Position numbers and translations under genes: made by a program. This document shows positions 55,575 through 63,229 of a DNA stretch of 64,000 bases, piece by piece. The notes under the pieces are model-generated. The model did no database searches. It saw only the letters and a list, made by a program, of their open reading frames with translations, and was not told the DNA's origin. How positions within the stretch are numbered: position 1 is the stretch's first letter; each line of letters begins with the position of its first letter. The stretch comes from Cohnella hashimotonis (GTDB lineage: Bacteria > Bacillota > Bacilli > Paenibacillales > Paenibacillaceae): contig NZ_JAGRPV010000001.1 of NCBI RefSeq assembly GCF_030014955.1, forward strand, positions 3,596,001 to 3,660,000. Direction: 5' to 3'.

Positions 55575-56441
55575 TTAAATGACCGGCGCTTCAAGCGAAA
55601 TTCGCCCCAGCTTGCCCGACCGCAGGTCGCGCAGCAGGACGCCCGCAGCTTTGTCGTAATCCACGTGCCCTCCGCTGCCCAGGCAGCCCCGGCGCTTGCC
55701 GATATCGGCCAGAACGTCCGCCGCTGCCGCCGTATCCGGCAGCTCCGCAGCGAGCGCGTCCAGATTGTAACGATCGATCAGCGTGTCCCGGTAGTTCTCC
55801 GCCAGATAACGGATCAGCGTACAGCCGACCTCGTCGACGTGCAGCACTTCTTCCTTGATGGCGCCCGTTGCAGCAAGCCTGAAGCCGACATCCGCATCCT
55901 CGAACTTCGGCCATAGAATGCCCGGCGTGTCCAGCAGCTCGAGGCCGCCGCCGGTCCGAATCCATTGCTGCCCCTTCGTAACGCCGGGCTTGTCGCCGGT
56001 CACGGCTGCGCTTCGTCCGGCCAGCTTGTTGATCAGCGTAGACTTCCCTACGTTCGGAATGCCGACGATCAACGCGCGGGCAGGCCTCGGCTTGAGCCCC
56101 TTGGCGATCTGCCGGTCGGTCTTTTCCTTGAGCAGCGCCTGAACGCGAACAGCGATATCTTTGACACCCGTACCGGTGCTCGAGTCGATCAGAAGCGCGC
56201 TGTGTCCGAGCGCCTGGTAATGCGCCAGCCACGCCGCGTTCGCGTCAGGGTCGGCCAGATCCGCCTTGTTCAGCAGGATGAGCCTCGGCTTGCCGCCGAC
56301 GATCTCGTCGATCATCGGATTGCGGCTCGCTTCGGGTATGCGAGCGTCCAGCAGCTCGAATACGACGTCGATCAGCTTGAGTTTTTCTTCGATTTGTCTT
56401 TTGGCCCGGGTCATATGACCGGGGAACCATTGGATGGTCAA
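55575..56441 (-). CDS. rbgA: Ribosome biogenesis GTPase RbgA/YlqF
   Basis: Circularly permuted GTPase needed for late 50S assembly. 288 aa. Permuted motif order is visible: G4 NKAD at 58-61, then G1 GIPNVGKST at 127-135, G2/G3 PGVTKG and DTPG (171-174). C-terminal RNA-binding domain about 205-280. The start is TTG at 56441, nine bases after GGAGG. Follows rplS-lepB, as in Bacillus. Confidence 0.96.
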   Translation of the reverse strand: MTIQWFPGHMTRAKRQIEEKLKLIDVVFELLDARIPEASRNPMIDEIVGGKPRLILLNKADLADPDANAAWLAHYQALGHSALLIDSSTGTGVKDIAVRVQALLKEKTDRQIAKGLKPRPARALIVGIPNVGKSTLINKLAGRSAAVTGDKPGVTKGQQWIRTGGGLELLDTPGILWPKFEDADVGFRLAATGAIKEEVLHVDEVGCTLIRYLAENYRDTLIDRYNLDALAAELPDTAAAADVLADIGKRRGCLGSGGHVDYDKAAGVLLRDLRSGKLGRISLEAPVI

Positions 56442-56533
56442 ATGAATCAGCCTCCTCTCGTATGCGCCTCGGGTAGCGCCGGTCCGTCCGGCTGCCGCAG
56501 CCTCAGGCCAAGACGCATCGCGTCAGATTCGGC

Positions 56534-57271
56534 TTAATACCCTTTGCCGATATATTTGATCTTGTCGAGCGGCCAGAATACGAGCTCGGCCCGTCCGACG
56601 ACGCGGTCGATCGGCACATAGCCGATCATGCGGCTGTCCTTGCTGTTCGGGCGATTGTCGCCCATGACGTACAGCATGCCGTCCGGCACCTTGCCGTCCG
56701 GGAATGTCTCATTCGGGAAATCGCTGCTCCACTTTTCTTCGTTATACAATTGACCGGAGGCGTGCATCTCCTCGTACGTAGATTCCAAGTACGGCTCCTT
56801 GATCTTCGTTCCGTTGACGTAAATGTCGTCGCCTTGAACCTTGACGGTGTCGCCGCCGACGGCAATGACCCGCTTAATATAGTCCCTGTGCTCGTCCGGC
56901 ACGTGAAAGACGATGACCTCGCCGGGCTTCGGCTTGCGAATGTCGTACAAAGCCTTGTTCACGATGATTCTTTCACCGTTCCAGAAGTTCGGCTGCATCG
57001 ACTCGCCGTCGACGATAAATGGGTTGAACAGCAGCCAACGGATCAGAACGACGAGCACGCCCGCGATCGCCAGCGCCTTCACCCATTCGACCGCCTCTTT
57101 GCCGGCTTTTGATTTGCCGGCGCCGGGCGCGGGCGGAGACGCCCCGTTCGAGCCGGGCTCCCCTGGAGAAGCTTCCGGAACGTTCTGCCCGGAAGGCGAG
57201 CCGGGTACGGACGAATCGCCGAACGCAGTCTCCGTTTGCTCCAATTCATTCCGCTTGTCAGATTGATCCAT
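56534..57271 (-). CDS. lepB: Type I signal peptidase with long N-terminal extension
   Basis: Cleaves signal peptides at the outer face of the membrane. 245 aa, about 60 longer than typical Gram-positive SipS. The first 55 residues are Pro/Gly/Ser/Glu-rich and presumably cytosolic and disordered, then one membrane helix (about 64-82). Catalytic Ser91 (DGESMQP) and general-base Lys133 (YIKRVIAVGGD), MGDNRPNSKDSR box near the C-terminus. ATG with AGAGG. Confidence 0.95.
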   Translation of the reverse strand: MDQSDKRNELEQTETAFGDSSVPGSPSGQNVPEASPGEPGSNGASPPAPGAGKSKAGKEAVEWVKALAIAGVLVVLIRWLLFNPFIVDGESMQPNFWNGERIIVNKALYDIRKPKPGEVIVFHVPDEHRDYIKRVIAVGGDTVKVQGDDIYVNGTKIKEPYLESTYEEMHASGQLYNEEKWSSDFPNETFPDGKVPDGMLYVMGDNRPNSKDSRMIGYVPIDRVVGRAELVFWPLDKIKYIGKGY

Positions 57272-57307
57272 AAGCTCGCCTCTTTTCTGCCTCAGCTAAG
57301 TATACCC

Positions 57308-57331
57308 GTTGCGGGGTATGTTGCGGGGTAT
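57308..57331. repeat. 12-bp tandem direct repeat upstream of lepB
   Basis: GTTGCGGGGTAT occurs twice without a gap. The first copy also pairs with ATACCC at 57302-57307 to form a 6-bp hairpin. On the minus strand the repeats lie just before a -10-like TATACT (57299-57304) without an obvious -35, so they may bind a regulator. Confidence 0.65.
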
Positions 57332-57363
57332 GTATTTTGTATTTCACATGTGGCGAAGAACGC

Positions 57364-57394
57364 AAAAGAGGGCTTGAACGGATGCCAAGCCCCC
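57364..57394 (-). terminator. Terminator after rplS
   Basis: Nine-pair stem GGGGGCTTG/CAAGCCCTC (one G.U) with a 9-base loop, then TTTT on the minus strand. Short U-run, so moderate strength. Confidence 0.65.
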
Positions 57395-57405
57395 TTGCTT
57401 TTTCA

Positions 57406-57747
57406 TTATCGAATTTCCTTGATGCGAGCTGCCTTGCCGCGCAGGTTGCGCAGGTAGTAAAGCTTCGCACGGCGAACCTTACCGCGGCGCGCCACTTCGA
57501 TCTTCTCGATGCGGGGCGAGTGAACCGGGAAAGTACGCTCGACGCCGACGCCGTAGGAAATCTTGCGAACCGTAAAGGTCTCGCTGATCCCGCCGCCGCG
57601 ACGCTTGATCACGACGCCTTCGAACAGTTGTACCCGCTCGCGGGAACCCTCGACGACTTTAACGTGAACCTTCAGCGTGTCGCCAGGACGGAATGCCGGG
57701 ATGTCCTTGCGCAGTTGCTCTTGCGTAATCGTTTGAATCAGACTCAT
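57406..57747 (-). CDS. rplS: 50S ribosomal protein L19
   Basis: 113 aa from the ATG at 57747, eight bases after GGAGGGG; typical length. Sequence patterns: [41 protein letters not shown] and the basic C-terminus [17 protein letters not shown]. It has its own promoter and a structured leader although it follows trmD. Confidence 0.97.
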   Translation of the reverse strand: MSLIQTITQEQLRKDIPAFRPGDTLKVHVKVVEGSRERVQLFEGVVIKRRGGGISETFTVRKISYGVGVERTFPVHSPRIEKIEVARRGKVRRAKLYYLRNLRGKAARIKEIR

Positions 57748-57839
57748 GGGGGTGTCCCCTCCTTCCGCCATAGACGTTCTTGCCGCTCCCCGAATCTTCG
57801 TATCCGGATCATAGCTTGCAGAGGACCGCCCGATTAATC

Positions 57840-57880
57840 ATGCCGCAGCCTGACGGCACAACACCCGACACAGGCTTCGA
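57840..57880 (-). promoter_or_regulatory. Candidate L19 (rplS) leader RNA
   Basis: Between the rplS promoter and gene the leader can form AGCCTG/CAGGCT (57847-57852 with 57871-57876) or the competing GCCG/CGGC stem (57842-57845 with 57854-57857). L19 leader elements are known in Firmicutes, which fits the position; I cannot confirm the consensus without a covariance search. Confidence 0.4.
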
Positions 57881-57897
57881 CATACACAACATTTGAA

Positions 57898-57926
57898 ATT
57901 CTATCATAAACGCCCACTGCATTCAA
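57898..57926 (-). promoter_or_regulatory. Sigma-A promoter of rplS
   Basis: -35 TTGAAT (57921-57926), 17-base spacer and extended -10 TGATAGAAT (-10 at 57898-57903, 5 of 6). About 150 bases upstream of the rplS start. Confidence 0.75.
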
Positions 57927-57982
57927 GTCCGAATTATTCCAGAGATCACGGCGGCGAATCGCCAAGCTATTCATTCGGAAGC

Positions 57983-58810
57983 TCAGCGAGCGTCGCTTTC
58001 ACCCTGCTCCCGAACCGCTGCTTCAAGCCACTTTTTCTCCTTGTCGGTCATATCCGCAACGTCCAGCAGCTCGGGCCGGCGCGCATGCGTTCGCAGCAGC
58101 GACTGCTGCCTGCGCCATTTGTCGATCTCCGCGTGATGTCCGGACAACAGCACGTCCGGCACCTGGAGACCGCGGAAATTAACGGGACGGGTGTAATGAG
58201 GGTATTCGAGCAAGCCGTCGCTGAACGAGTCGGTAACGGCGGAGCTCTCGTTGCCCAGTACGCCGGGCAGCAGCCTGACGACGGCGTCCACGACGGTCAT
58301 AGCAGGCAATTCTCCGCCCGTCAGCACGTAGTCTCCGACCGAGAGCTCGTCGGTCACCAGATGACTGCGGATGCGCTCGTCATAACCCTCGTAATGGCCG
58401 CAAATAAAAATGAGATGCGTCTCCCGGGACAGCTCCTGCGCCTTCGACTGCGTGAAGGTCTCACCCTGCGGGCACATGAGAATGACGCGCGGCGGACGCA
58501 AGCCCTCTACCTCTCCCCGCTCCTCCGAAGCAGGCGCGTCGTCCCCGAATTCGTCGTCCCTCGGTTCCTTCAGCACCACCCGCCCCGTCACCGCTTCTAC
58601 GGCAGCGAAGATCGGGTCGGGCTTCAGCACCATGCCGCCGCCCCCGCCGTAGGGCGTGTCATCGACGGTATTATGCTTGTTGTTCGCGTAGTCGCGGAAG
58701 TTCACCGTATTCAGCGAGACGAGTCCGCGATCGCGCGCCTTGCCCAAGATGCTGCTGCCGAACACGCCCTCGAACATCTCCGGGAAAAGCGTTAATACAT
58801 CTACGCGCAT
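57983..58810 (-). CDS. trmD: tRNA (guanine37-N1)-methyltransferase
   Basis: Methylates G37 next to the anticodon, using S-adenosylmethionine in a trefoil-knot fold. 275 aa. Early F-P-E-M-F motif, [20 protein letters not shown], and the knot motif [14 protein letters not shown]. An acidic insertion ([15 protein letters not shown]) sits around residue 95. Two bases after rimM; ribosome site inside rimM. Confidence 0.97.
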   Translation of the reverse strand: MRVDVLTLFPEMFEGVFGSSILGKARDRGLVSLNTVNFRDYANNKHNTVDDTPYGGGGGMVLKPDPIFAAVEAVTGRVVLKEPRDDEFGDDAPASEERGEVEGLRPPRVILMCPQGETFTQSKAQELSRETHLIFICGHYEGYDERIRSHLVTDELSVGDYVLTGGELPAMTVVDAVVRLLPGVLGNESSAVTDSFSDGLLEYPHYTRPVNFRGLQVPDVLLSGHHAEIDKWRRQQSLLRTHARRPELLDVADMTDKEKKWLEAAVREQGESDAR

Positions 58811-58812
58811 CG

Positions 58813-59337
58813 TCAGAGCAATCCTTCCATCAGATGAACTTTGACCTTGCGGGCGGCGACGTCGACTTCCTTGACAACATCGTCGATATACGGCAGCAGC
58901 AAATCTCCGCCCTTGGGACGCTTAACGACCCAGACATCGTTCGCGCCGGGGGACAGAATCTCCTTGACGAAGCCCAGCTCCTCGCCTTCCTCCGTGAAGA
59001 CGGCGCAGCCGATAATATCGCTCAGATAATATTCGTCTTTCTCGAGCTCCACGCGGTCCTCGGCTTCGACCTTAAGCTCCCAGCCCTTATACTTCTCGAC
59101 CTGGTTGATGTCGTCCCAGCCCTTCAGCCGGACCACGAACATGTTTTTTTGCTCGCGGGCGCTGACGACCTCGACCTCAGCAGGCTGCCCGCCGGCTTCC
59201 GGATTCACGAGAAGCAGCTTGCTGCCCGCGCGGAATCGCACATCCGGAAAGTCCGTCTGCGGCCACACCTTGATCTCGCCCCGCACGCCGTGCGTGTTGA
59301 CGATTTTACCGACGTTCAGCAGTTGTTGCTCCGACAA
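58813..59337 (-). CDS. rimM: 16S rRNA processing protein RimM
   Basis: Aids 30S head maturation and binds S19. 174 aa from the TTG at 59337, preceded by AAAGGGGGC; the upstream 23 codons have no support, and the chosen length equals B. subtilis Rim[17 protein letters not shown] at the N-terminus, and a PRC-barrel C-terminal domain with [10 protein letters not shown] and [13 protein letters not shown]. Confidence 0.95.
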   Translation of the reverse strand: MSEQQLLNVGKIVNTHGVRGEIKVWPQTDFPDVRFRAGSKLLLVNPEAGGQPAEVEVVSAREQKNMFVVRLKGWDDINQVEKYKGWELKVEAEDRVELEKDEYYLSDIIGCAVFTEEGEELGFVKEILSPGANDVWVVKRPKGGDLLLPYIDDVVKEVDVAARKVKVHLMEGLL

Positions 59338-59456
59338 GGGAACGCCCCCTTTTACGATAGAATATCCCGATACGCTGCCTGCGCATACGGCAACGCGACG
59401 CCTCAAAGGACGAAAAAGCCCGGTACGCTGTTCGCGCGCCCGGACTTCAGCTGCTG

Positions 59457-59690
59457 CTATTCGGATACGATGTCCACGATGACGCGTTTGTGGGTCTTGA
59501 CCGCGGCGGACGAGACGACCGTGCGCAGCGCCTTCGCAATCCGCCCCTGCTTGCCGATGACCTTGCCGACATCGCCGGGATGAACGGTAAGCTCGTACAC
59601 CAGGCCTCGCGCGTCTTCCTTGACCTGAATTCGTACGTCTTCCGGATGATCCACCAATGCCTGTGCAATAACCCGTATGAGTTGTTCCAT
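59457..59690 (-). CDS. khpA: KH-domain RNA-binding protein KhpA (YlqC)
   Basis: 77 aa, one KH domain with the G-x-x-G loop GKQG at 46-49. KhpA pairs with KhpB/Jag in cell-wall and division control in pneumococcus. The ATG at 59690 fits family size; a longer frame upstream overlaps rpsP. Between rpsP and rimM, as is standard. Confidence 0.94.
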   Translation of the reverse strand: MEQLIRVIAQALVDHPEDVRIQVKEDARGLVYELTVHPGDVGKVIGKQGRIAKALRTVVSSAAVKTHKRVIVDIVSE

Positions 59691-59719
59691 GGCCGTCAGC
59701 CTCCGGTAAATCCGACGTC

Positions 59720-59992
59720 TTACTTCGAGAGCTTGGATTCGTGGAACTTCTTCAGAACGCCAGCCTTGCTCAGGAGATTGCGGACCGTATCGGACGCTTG
59801 CGCGCCGGATTGCAGCCACTTCAGTGCCTTCTCCTCGTCGATCTTCACTTCGGCCGGTTGAGCGACCGGGTTGTAGATGCCGATCTCCTCGATGAAGCGG
59901 CCGTCGCGCGGGGAGCGGGAATCAGCTACGACCACGCGGTAGAAAGGGGCTTTGTGAGCGCCCATACGCTTAAGACGAATGCGAGTTGCCAT
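59720..59992 (-). CDS. rpsP: 30S ribosomal protein S16
   Basis: 90 aa. Typical [23 protein letters not shown] start and a [19 protein letters not shown] segment. AAGGAGGTG ribosome site. In the ylxM-ffh-rpsP-khpA-rimM-trmD unit. Confidence 0.97.
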   Translation of the reverse strand: MATRIRLKRMGAHKAPFYRVVVADSRSPRDGRFIEEIGIYNPVAQPAEVKIDEEKALKWLQSGAQASDTVRNLLSKAGVLKKFHESKLSK

Positions 59993-60036
59993 TTTAAACT
60001 TTCACCTCCTTAACGAGATCTCGATCCTTGGAACGC

Positions 60037-61422
60037 TTAGAAAGGAAACTTCATGCCCTTGCCGCCTTTGCCGCCGAGCAGATTTTTGAGGCCCTTCATC
60101 CCGCCTTTGGGTCCCTTGGGTCCCATCATGCCGGAAAATTGCTTCATCATCTTCTTCATGTCCTCGAACTGCTTGAGCAGACGGTTAACGTCGGCGACGG
60201 TCGTGCCGCTGCCGGCCGCGATCCGCTTGCGCCTGCTGTAGTTGATCATGTCGGGCTTCTGCTTCTCCGCCTTCGTCATCGACTTGGCGATCGCCTCGGT
60301 GCGGGAGATCTGCTTCTCGTCGATCTTGAAGTTCGGATTGGCCTTCAGCTTGTTCATGCCGGGCATCATATCGAGCAGCTGGTCGAGCGGCCCCATCTTG
60401 CGGACCTGCTCCATCTGCTCAAGGAAGTCGTCGAAGGTGAATTCGGCCGTGCGCATCTTGCGCTCGAGCTCCTTCGCCTTCTCCTCGTCGATGTTGGTCT
60501 GCGCTTTCTCGATAAGAGACAGCATGTCGCCCATGCCGAGGATCCGCGACGCCATCCGGTCGGGGTGGAACGCCTCGAGCTGGTCGATCTTCTCGCCCGT
60601 GGAGGCGAACTTGATCGGGCAGCCCGTGACCGCCTTGACCGACAGCGCGGCGCCGCCGCGGGTGTCGCCGTCGAGCTTGGTCAGCACGACGCCGGTCAGC
60701 GCGAGCTGCTCATGGAAGCTCTTGGCCACGTTGACGGCCTCTTGGCCCGTCATGGCGTCGACAACCAGCAGTACCTCGTCGGGATTAACGGCCGCGTGAA
60801 TCTGCTTGATCTCTTCCATTAGCGCTTCGTCGATCTGCAGACGGCCCGCGGTATCGATGAGCACGTAGTCGCGGCCCTCTTCCTTGGCGCGCGCTACGCC
60901 CTGCCGGGCGATCTCGACCGGGCTGACCTGGTCGCCCAGGGAGAATACCGGCACGTCGATCTGTCCGCCGAGCACCTGAAGCTGCTTGATCGCGGCTGGT
61001 CGGTAGATATCGCCGGCTACAAGCAGCGGCTTGTGGTTCTGCGACTGCAGCTGCTTGGCGAGCTTGCCGACGAGCGTCGTCTTGCCCGCGCCCTGCAGGC
61101 CTGCCATCAGAACGACCGTAGGCGGCCGGTTGGACTTGGCCAGCTTGGACTGGGTGCCGCCCATCAGCTCGATCAGTTCCTTGTGGACGATATCGACCAC
61201 GACCATGCCGGGCGTGAAGCTCTTCGTCACTTCCAATCCGACGGCTTTCTCTTTTACTTTTGCGATGAAGTCCTTCACGACTTTGAAGTTAACGTCGGCC
61301 TCCAGCAGCGCCAGCCTTACCTCGCGCATCGCCTCGTTGACATCGTCTTCGGACAGCTTGCCCTTGCCCCGAAGCTTGCCGAACACGTTCTGGAGCCTTG
61401 TCGTCAAACCCTCGAATGCCAT
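60037..61422 (-). CDS. ffh: Signal recognition particle protein Ffh (SRP54)
   Basis: SRP GTPase that targets nascent membrane and secreted proteins. 461 aa. N domain about 1-95, G domain with GLQGAGKTT (108-116), DTAGR and TKLDGD, and the Met-rich M domain (about 300-440) ending in a Gly/Lys-rich tail. GGGAGGG ribosome site. Co-transcribed with ylxM, as in other Firmicutes. Confidence 0.97.
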   Translation of the reverse strand: MAFEGLTTRLQNVFGKLRGKGKLSEDDVNEAMREVRLALLEADVNFKVVKDFIAKVKEKAVGLEVTKSFTPGMVVVDIVHKELIELMGGTQSKLAKSNRPPTVVLMAGLQGAGKTTLVGKLAKQLQSQNHKPLLVAGDIYRPAAIKQLQVLGGQIDVPVFSLGDQVSPVEIARQGVARAKEEGRDYVLIDTAGRLQIDEALMEEIKQIHAAVNPDEVLLVVDAMTGQEAVNVAKSFHEQLALTGVVLTKLDGDTRGGAALSVKAVTGCPIKFASTGEKIDQLEAFHPDRMASRILGMGDMLSLIEKAQTNIDEEKAKELERKMRTAEFTFDDFLEQMEQVRKMGPLDQLLDMMPGMNKLKANPNFKIDEKQISRTEAIAKSMTKAEKQKPDMINYSRRKRIAAGSGTTVADVNRLLKQFEDMKKMMKQFSGMMGPKGPKGGMKGLKNLLGGKGGKGMKFPF

Positions 61423-61492
61423 AAACCGGTCCCTCCCTTCTTCGAAAATATCGCATCTATTCGTTCAATCATATCATTTGTCGGGTTCGCGT

Positions 61493-61855
61493 TCAAAGAT
61501 CGCCGTCTTCCGATCCGCGGAGGCCTGCGGCCGTCCTGGCCAGCGCTTCGCGATGCGGCTCCGGGAGCGCGCCGATCTGCCGGTCGAGCGTATCGAGCCA
61601 GCCGTGCAGCCGCACGTGCCGCGCCATGAGTCCCAGCTTGTCCTCGTAGCCCTCGAGCGCCTGCTCCGCCCGCTTCAGATGCTCGTAGACCGCCTGTCGG
61701 CTGATCTCGAAGTCCGACGCGATCTCGCCGAGCGAGTAATCGTCGTGGTAATAAAACTTCAGAAACGTCTGCTGCTTGTCGGTCAGCAGCGGCCCGTAAA
61801 AATCGAACAGCATGTTCATCCGGGTCGTCTTCGCGAGTGCGCGCTCTCCCTGCAT
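61493..61855 (-). CDS. ylxM: SRP-associated helix-turn-helix protein YlxM
   Basis: 120 aa from the ATG at 61855, seven bases after AGGAGT. A sigma-70 region-4-like helix-turn-helix at about 28-62 ([23 protein letters not shown], shown in two parts by LTDKQQ and [21 protein letters not shown]). YlxM modulates Ffh GTPase activity in streptococci. First gene of the ffh unit, with a near-consensus promoter and a small leader palindrome. Confidence 0.94.
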   Translation of the reverse strand: MQGERALAKTTRMNMLFDFYGPLLTDKQQTFLKFYYHDDYSLGEIASDFEISRQAVYEHLKRAEQALEGYEDKLGLMARHVRLHGWLDTLDRQIGALPEPHREALARTAAGLRGSEDGDL

Positions 61856-61872
61856 CACGATCACTCCTATGC

Positions 61873-61894
61873 TGTCAAGGGAAACGACTTGACA
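61873..61894 (-). promoter_or_regulatory. Palindrome in the ylxM leader
   Basis: Seven-base perfect arms TGTCAAG/CTTGACA around an 8-base loop, between the transcription start region and the ylxM ribosome site. The same CTTGACA unit also forms the -35 of the promoter (61935-61941), so three copies of this heptamer lie within 70 bases. It could be a DNA operator or an RNA hairpin that presents AGGAG. Confidence 0.45.
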
Positions 61895-61911
61895 CGCCGC
61901 GTCCGAAAACT

Positions 61912-61940
61912 ATCATAAGCCTTCGCTCGAACGATGTCAA
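61912..61940 (-). promoter_or_regulatory. Sigma-A promoter of the ylxM-ffh unit
   Basis: -35 TTGACA (61935-61940, perfect), 17-base spacer, -10 TATGAT (61912-61917, 5 of 6). The best promoter match in the window. Confidence 0.88.
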
Positions 61941-61960
61941 GGCAAATACCTTAACACAAC

Positions 61961-61999
61961 AAAAAGAACCCATGCCTGCGTAAGCGAGGCAATGGGTTC
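61961..61999 (-). terminator. Terminator after the exported-protein gene
   Basis: Stem GAACCCA/TGGGTTC plus TGCCT/AGGCA with one bulged base and a 9-base loop, followed by TTTTTG on the minus strand. Begins 16 bases after the stop codon. Confidence 0.82.
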
Positions 62000-62015
62000 C
62001 GGGCGCTCGGGTCGA

Positions 62016-63119
62016 TTAACGTCTTATGAAATAGCCGAGCAACTTCTCCGTCTCCGGATCAAAGACGATCGTCAGCGGCCCGATCAACGGATCTTGATCC
62101 GTGCTGTAATTAACGGCGATCAGCTTGCCGCCGGCCGCCTTGATTTCTTCGACGCGCTTCTTGGCGGCGTCGTCGGCCGGCATCAGACCGGCTGCGTCAG
62201 CTTCGATCACGGCCACCTGGGCATCTTCCTTTTTGGTCAGCAGATGCGGAAGCTGCTCGGCCGGTACGAGCTTCCAGGCGATCTCGCGGTAAGCCGCGAT
62301 TTGTTCGGCCGTCGGCTGCTGCTCCAGCACGACGACCGTATCAAGCGCCGAGACCTGTCCTTCGGTGATCGTAGGGCCGTAATAAGCGCGAACCGGCGTT
62401 CCCGGCTTGATCTGCGTCCAGTCGGCAGACCGGCCTTCCTTGTCGACGAGTCTCGTCTCCTTGCCGGACTGCAGCGTAAGCACGGGCGTATCGACGCCGT
62501 TCTTCAGCTCGGAAAACTGAATGCGCCAGCCGCCGTCCGCTTTTTCCACGGAATAGACCGCCTGTTCCTTGACCAGCCGTTCGGCCGTTACGTTCACGGA
62601 AGCCGCATGGGACTGTCCCGGGTAGCTCTTTGCGATGGCCGGTCCGTACTGGGCAATGATATGCATGCCCGCCTTCAGATCGGAGGCCGCGATCGTTTTT
62701 CCGTCCGCACCGGTTATGGTCGACTTGGCGTCGGCCGTCAGAATGATCCAGGCGTTCGGCCCTGTGCCGAGCACCTCAAGTCTTACGCCGCCGCCTGCGG
62801 TCGCGGTCGCGCTCTCTACGACGCCGGAGATCATCGCATAGTCCGCCTCTCCGACCGGCGCGTTTTTGCTTGTCAAGTCCAGCTGCTTCTGATTCCACGA
62901 GATGCCGTAGCCGAACGCATCAGCCGCATCGCGCACCGGAATATAGGCTTTTCCGTCGATATAAACCGGGTGAAGCTGGGTCTGCTCCCCATTGACCGTG
63001 ACTGTGATATCCCCGCGGAGCTGGCCGCTTACTTTCTCGATCAGACCCGCCGCACTGGCGCCCGTCGTCGCAAGCAGTCCGGCCGCGGTCGCGAGTATGA
63101 TCCATTTTTGCTTTTTCAT
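62016..63119 (-). CDS. Exported protein with copper-amine-oxidase-N-like domain
   Basis: 367 aa from the ATG at 63119 (AAGGGAG nine bases upstream). Signal peptide about 1-23 ending ASA. A copper-amine-oxidase N-terminal-like domain at about 37-80 (VTVNGEQTQLHPVYIDG, AYIPVRDAADAFG), then two or three beta-rich regions (about 88-265) and a C-terminal half with no recognised fold. These domains are common in secreted Paenibacillus proteins and are not enzymes by themselves. The promoter is ECF-like and a terminator follows, so it is a single-gene unit. Function unknown; envelope-stress or wall association is a guess. Confidence 0.85.
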   Translation of the reverse strand: MKKQKWIILATAAGLLATTGASAAGLIEKVSGQLRGDITVTVNGEQTQLHPVYIDGKAYIPVRDAADAFGYGISWNQKQLDLTSKNAPVGEADYAMISGVVESATATAGGGVRLEVLGTGPNAWIILTADAKSTITGADGKTIAASDLKAGMHIIAQYGPAIAKSYPGQSHAASVNVTAERLVKEQAVYSVEKADGGWRIQFSELKNGVDTPVLTLQSGKETRLVDKEGRSADWTQIKPGTPVRAYYGPTITEGQVSALDTVVVLEQQPTAEQIAAYREIAWKLVPAEQLPHLLTKKEDAQVAVIEADAAGLMPADDAAKKRVEEIKAAGGKLIAVNYSTDQDPLIGPLTIVFDPETEKLLGYFIRR

Positions 63120-63177
63120 ATAAGTATGCTCCCTTCGAACGTGAATTGCGCAGCGATCAAGCGCTTGCACGGTCACT

Positions 63178-63204
63178 GACGCGGCGTCGCGTCCAAAAGT
63201 TACA
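63178..63204 (-). promoter_or_regulatory. ECF-sigma-like promoter with internal palindrome
   Basis: -35 TGTAAC (63199-63204) followed by TTTT, 17-base spacer, -10 CGTC (63178-63181). This is the pattern of Firmicutes ECF sigma promoters (sigma-X/M/V type). A 6-bp palindrome GACGCG/CGCGTC (63178-63183 with 63188-63193) spans spacer and -10. About 60 bases before the gene start. Confidence 0.65.
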
Positions 63205-63229
63205 CCTCTTGAGCGATTTCGTCCATTTT

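Noticed and set aside
55697..55709. GCCGATAT, resembling a sigma-D -10 element, on the minus strand in rbgA
   Set aside because: Inside coding sequence with no TAAA-type -35 at the right distance and no motility gene downstream.
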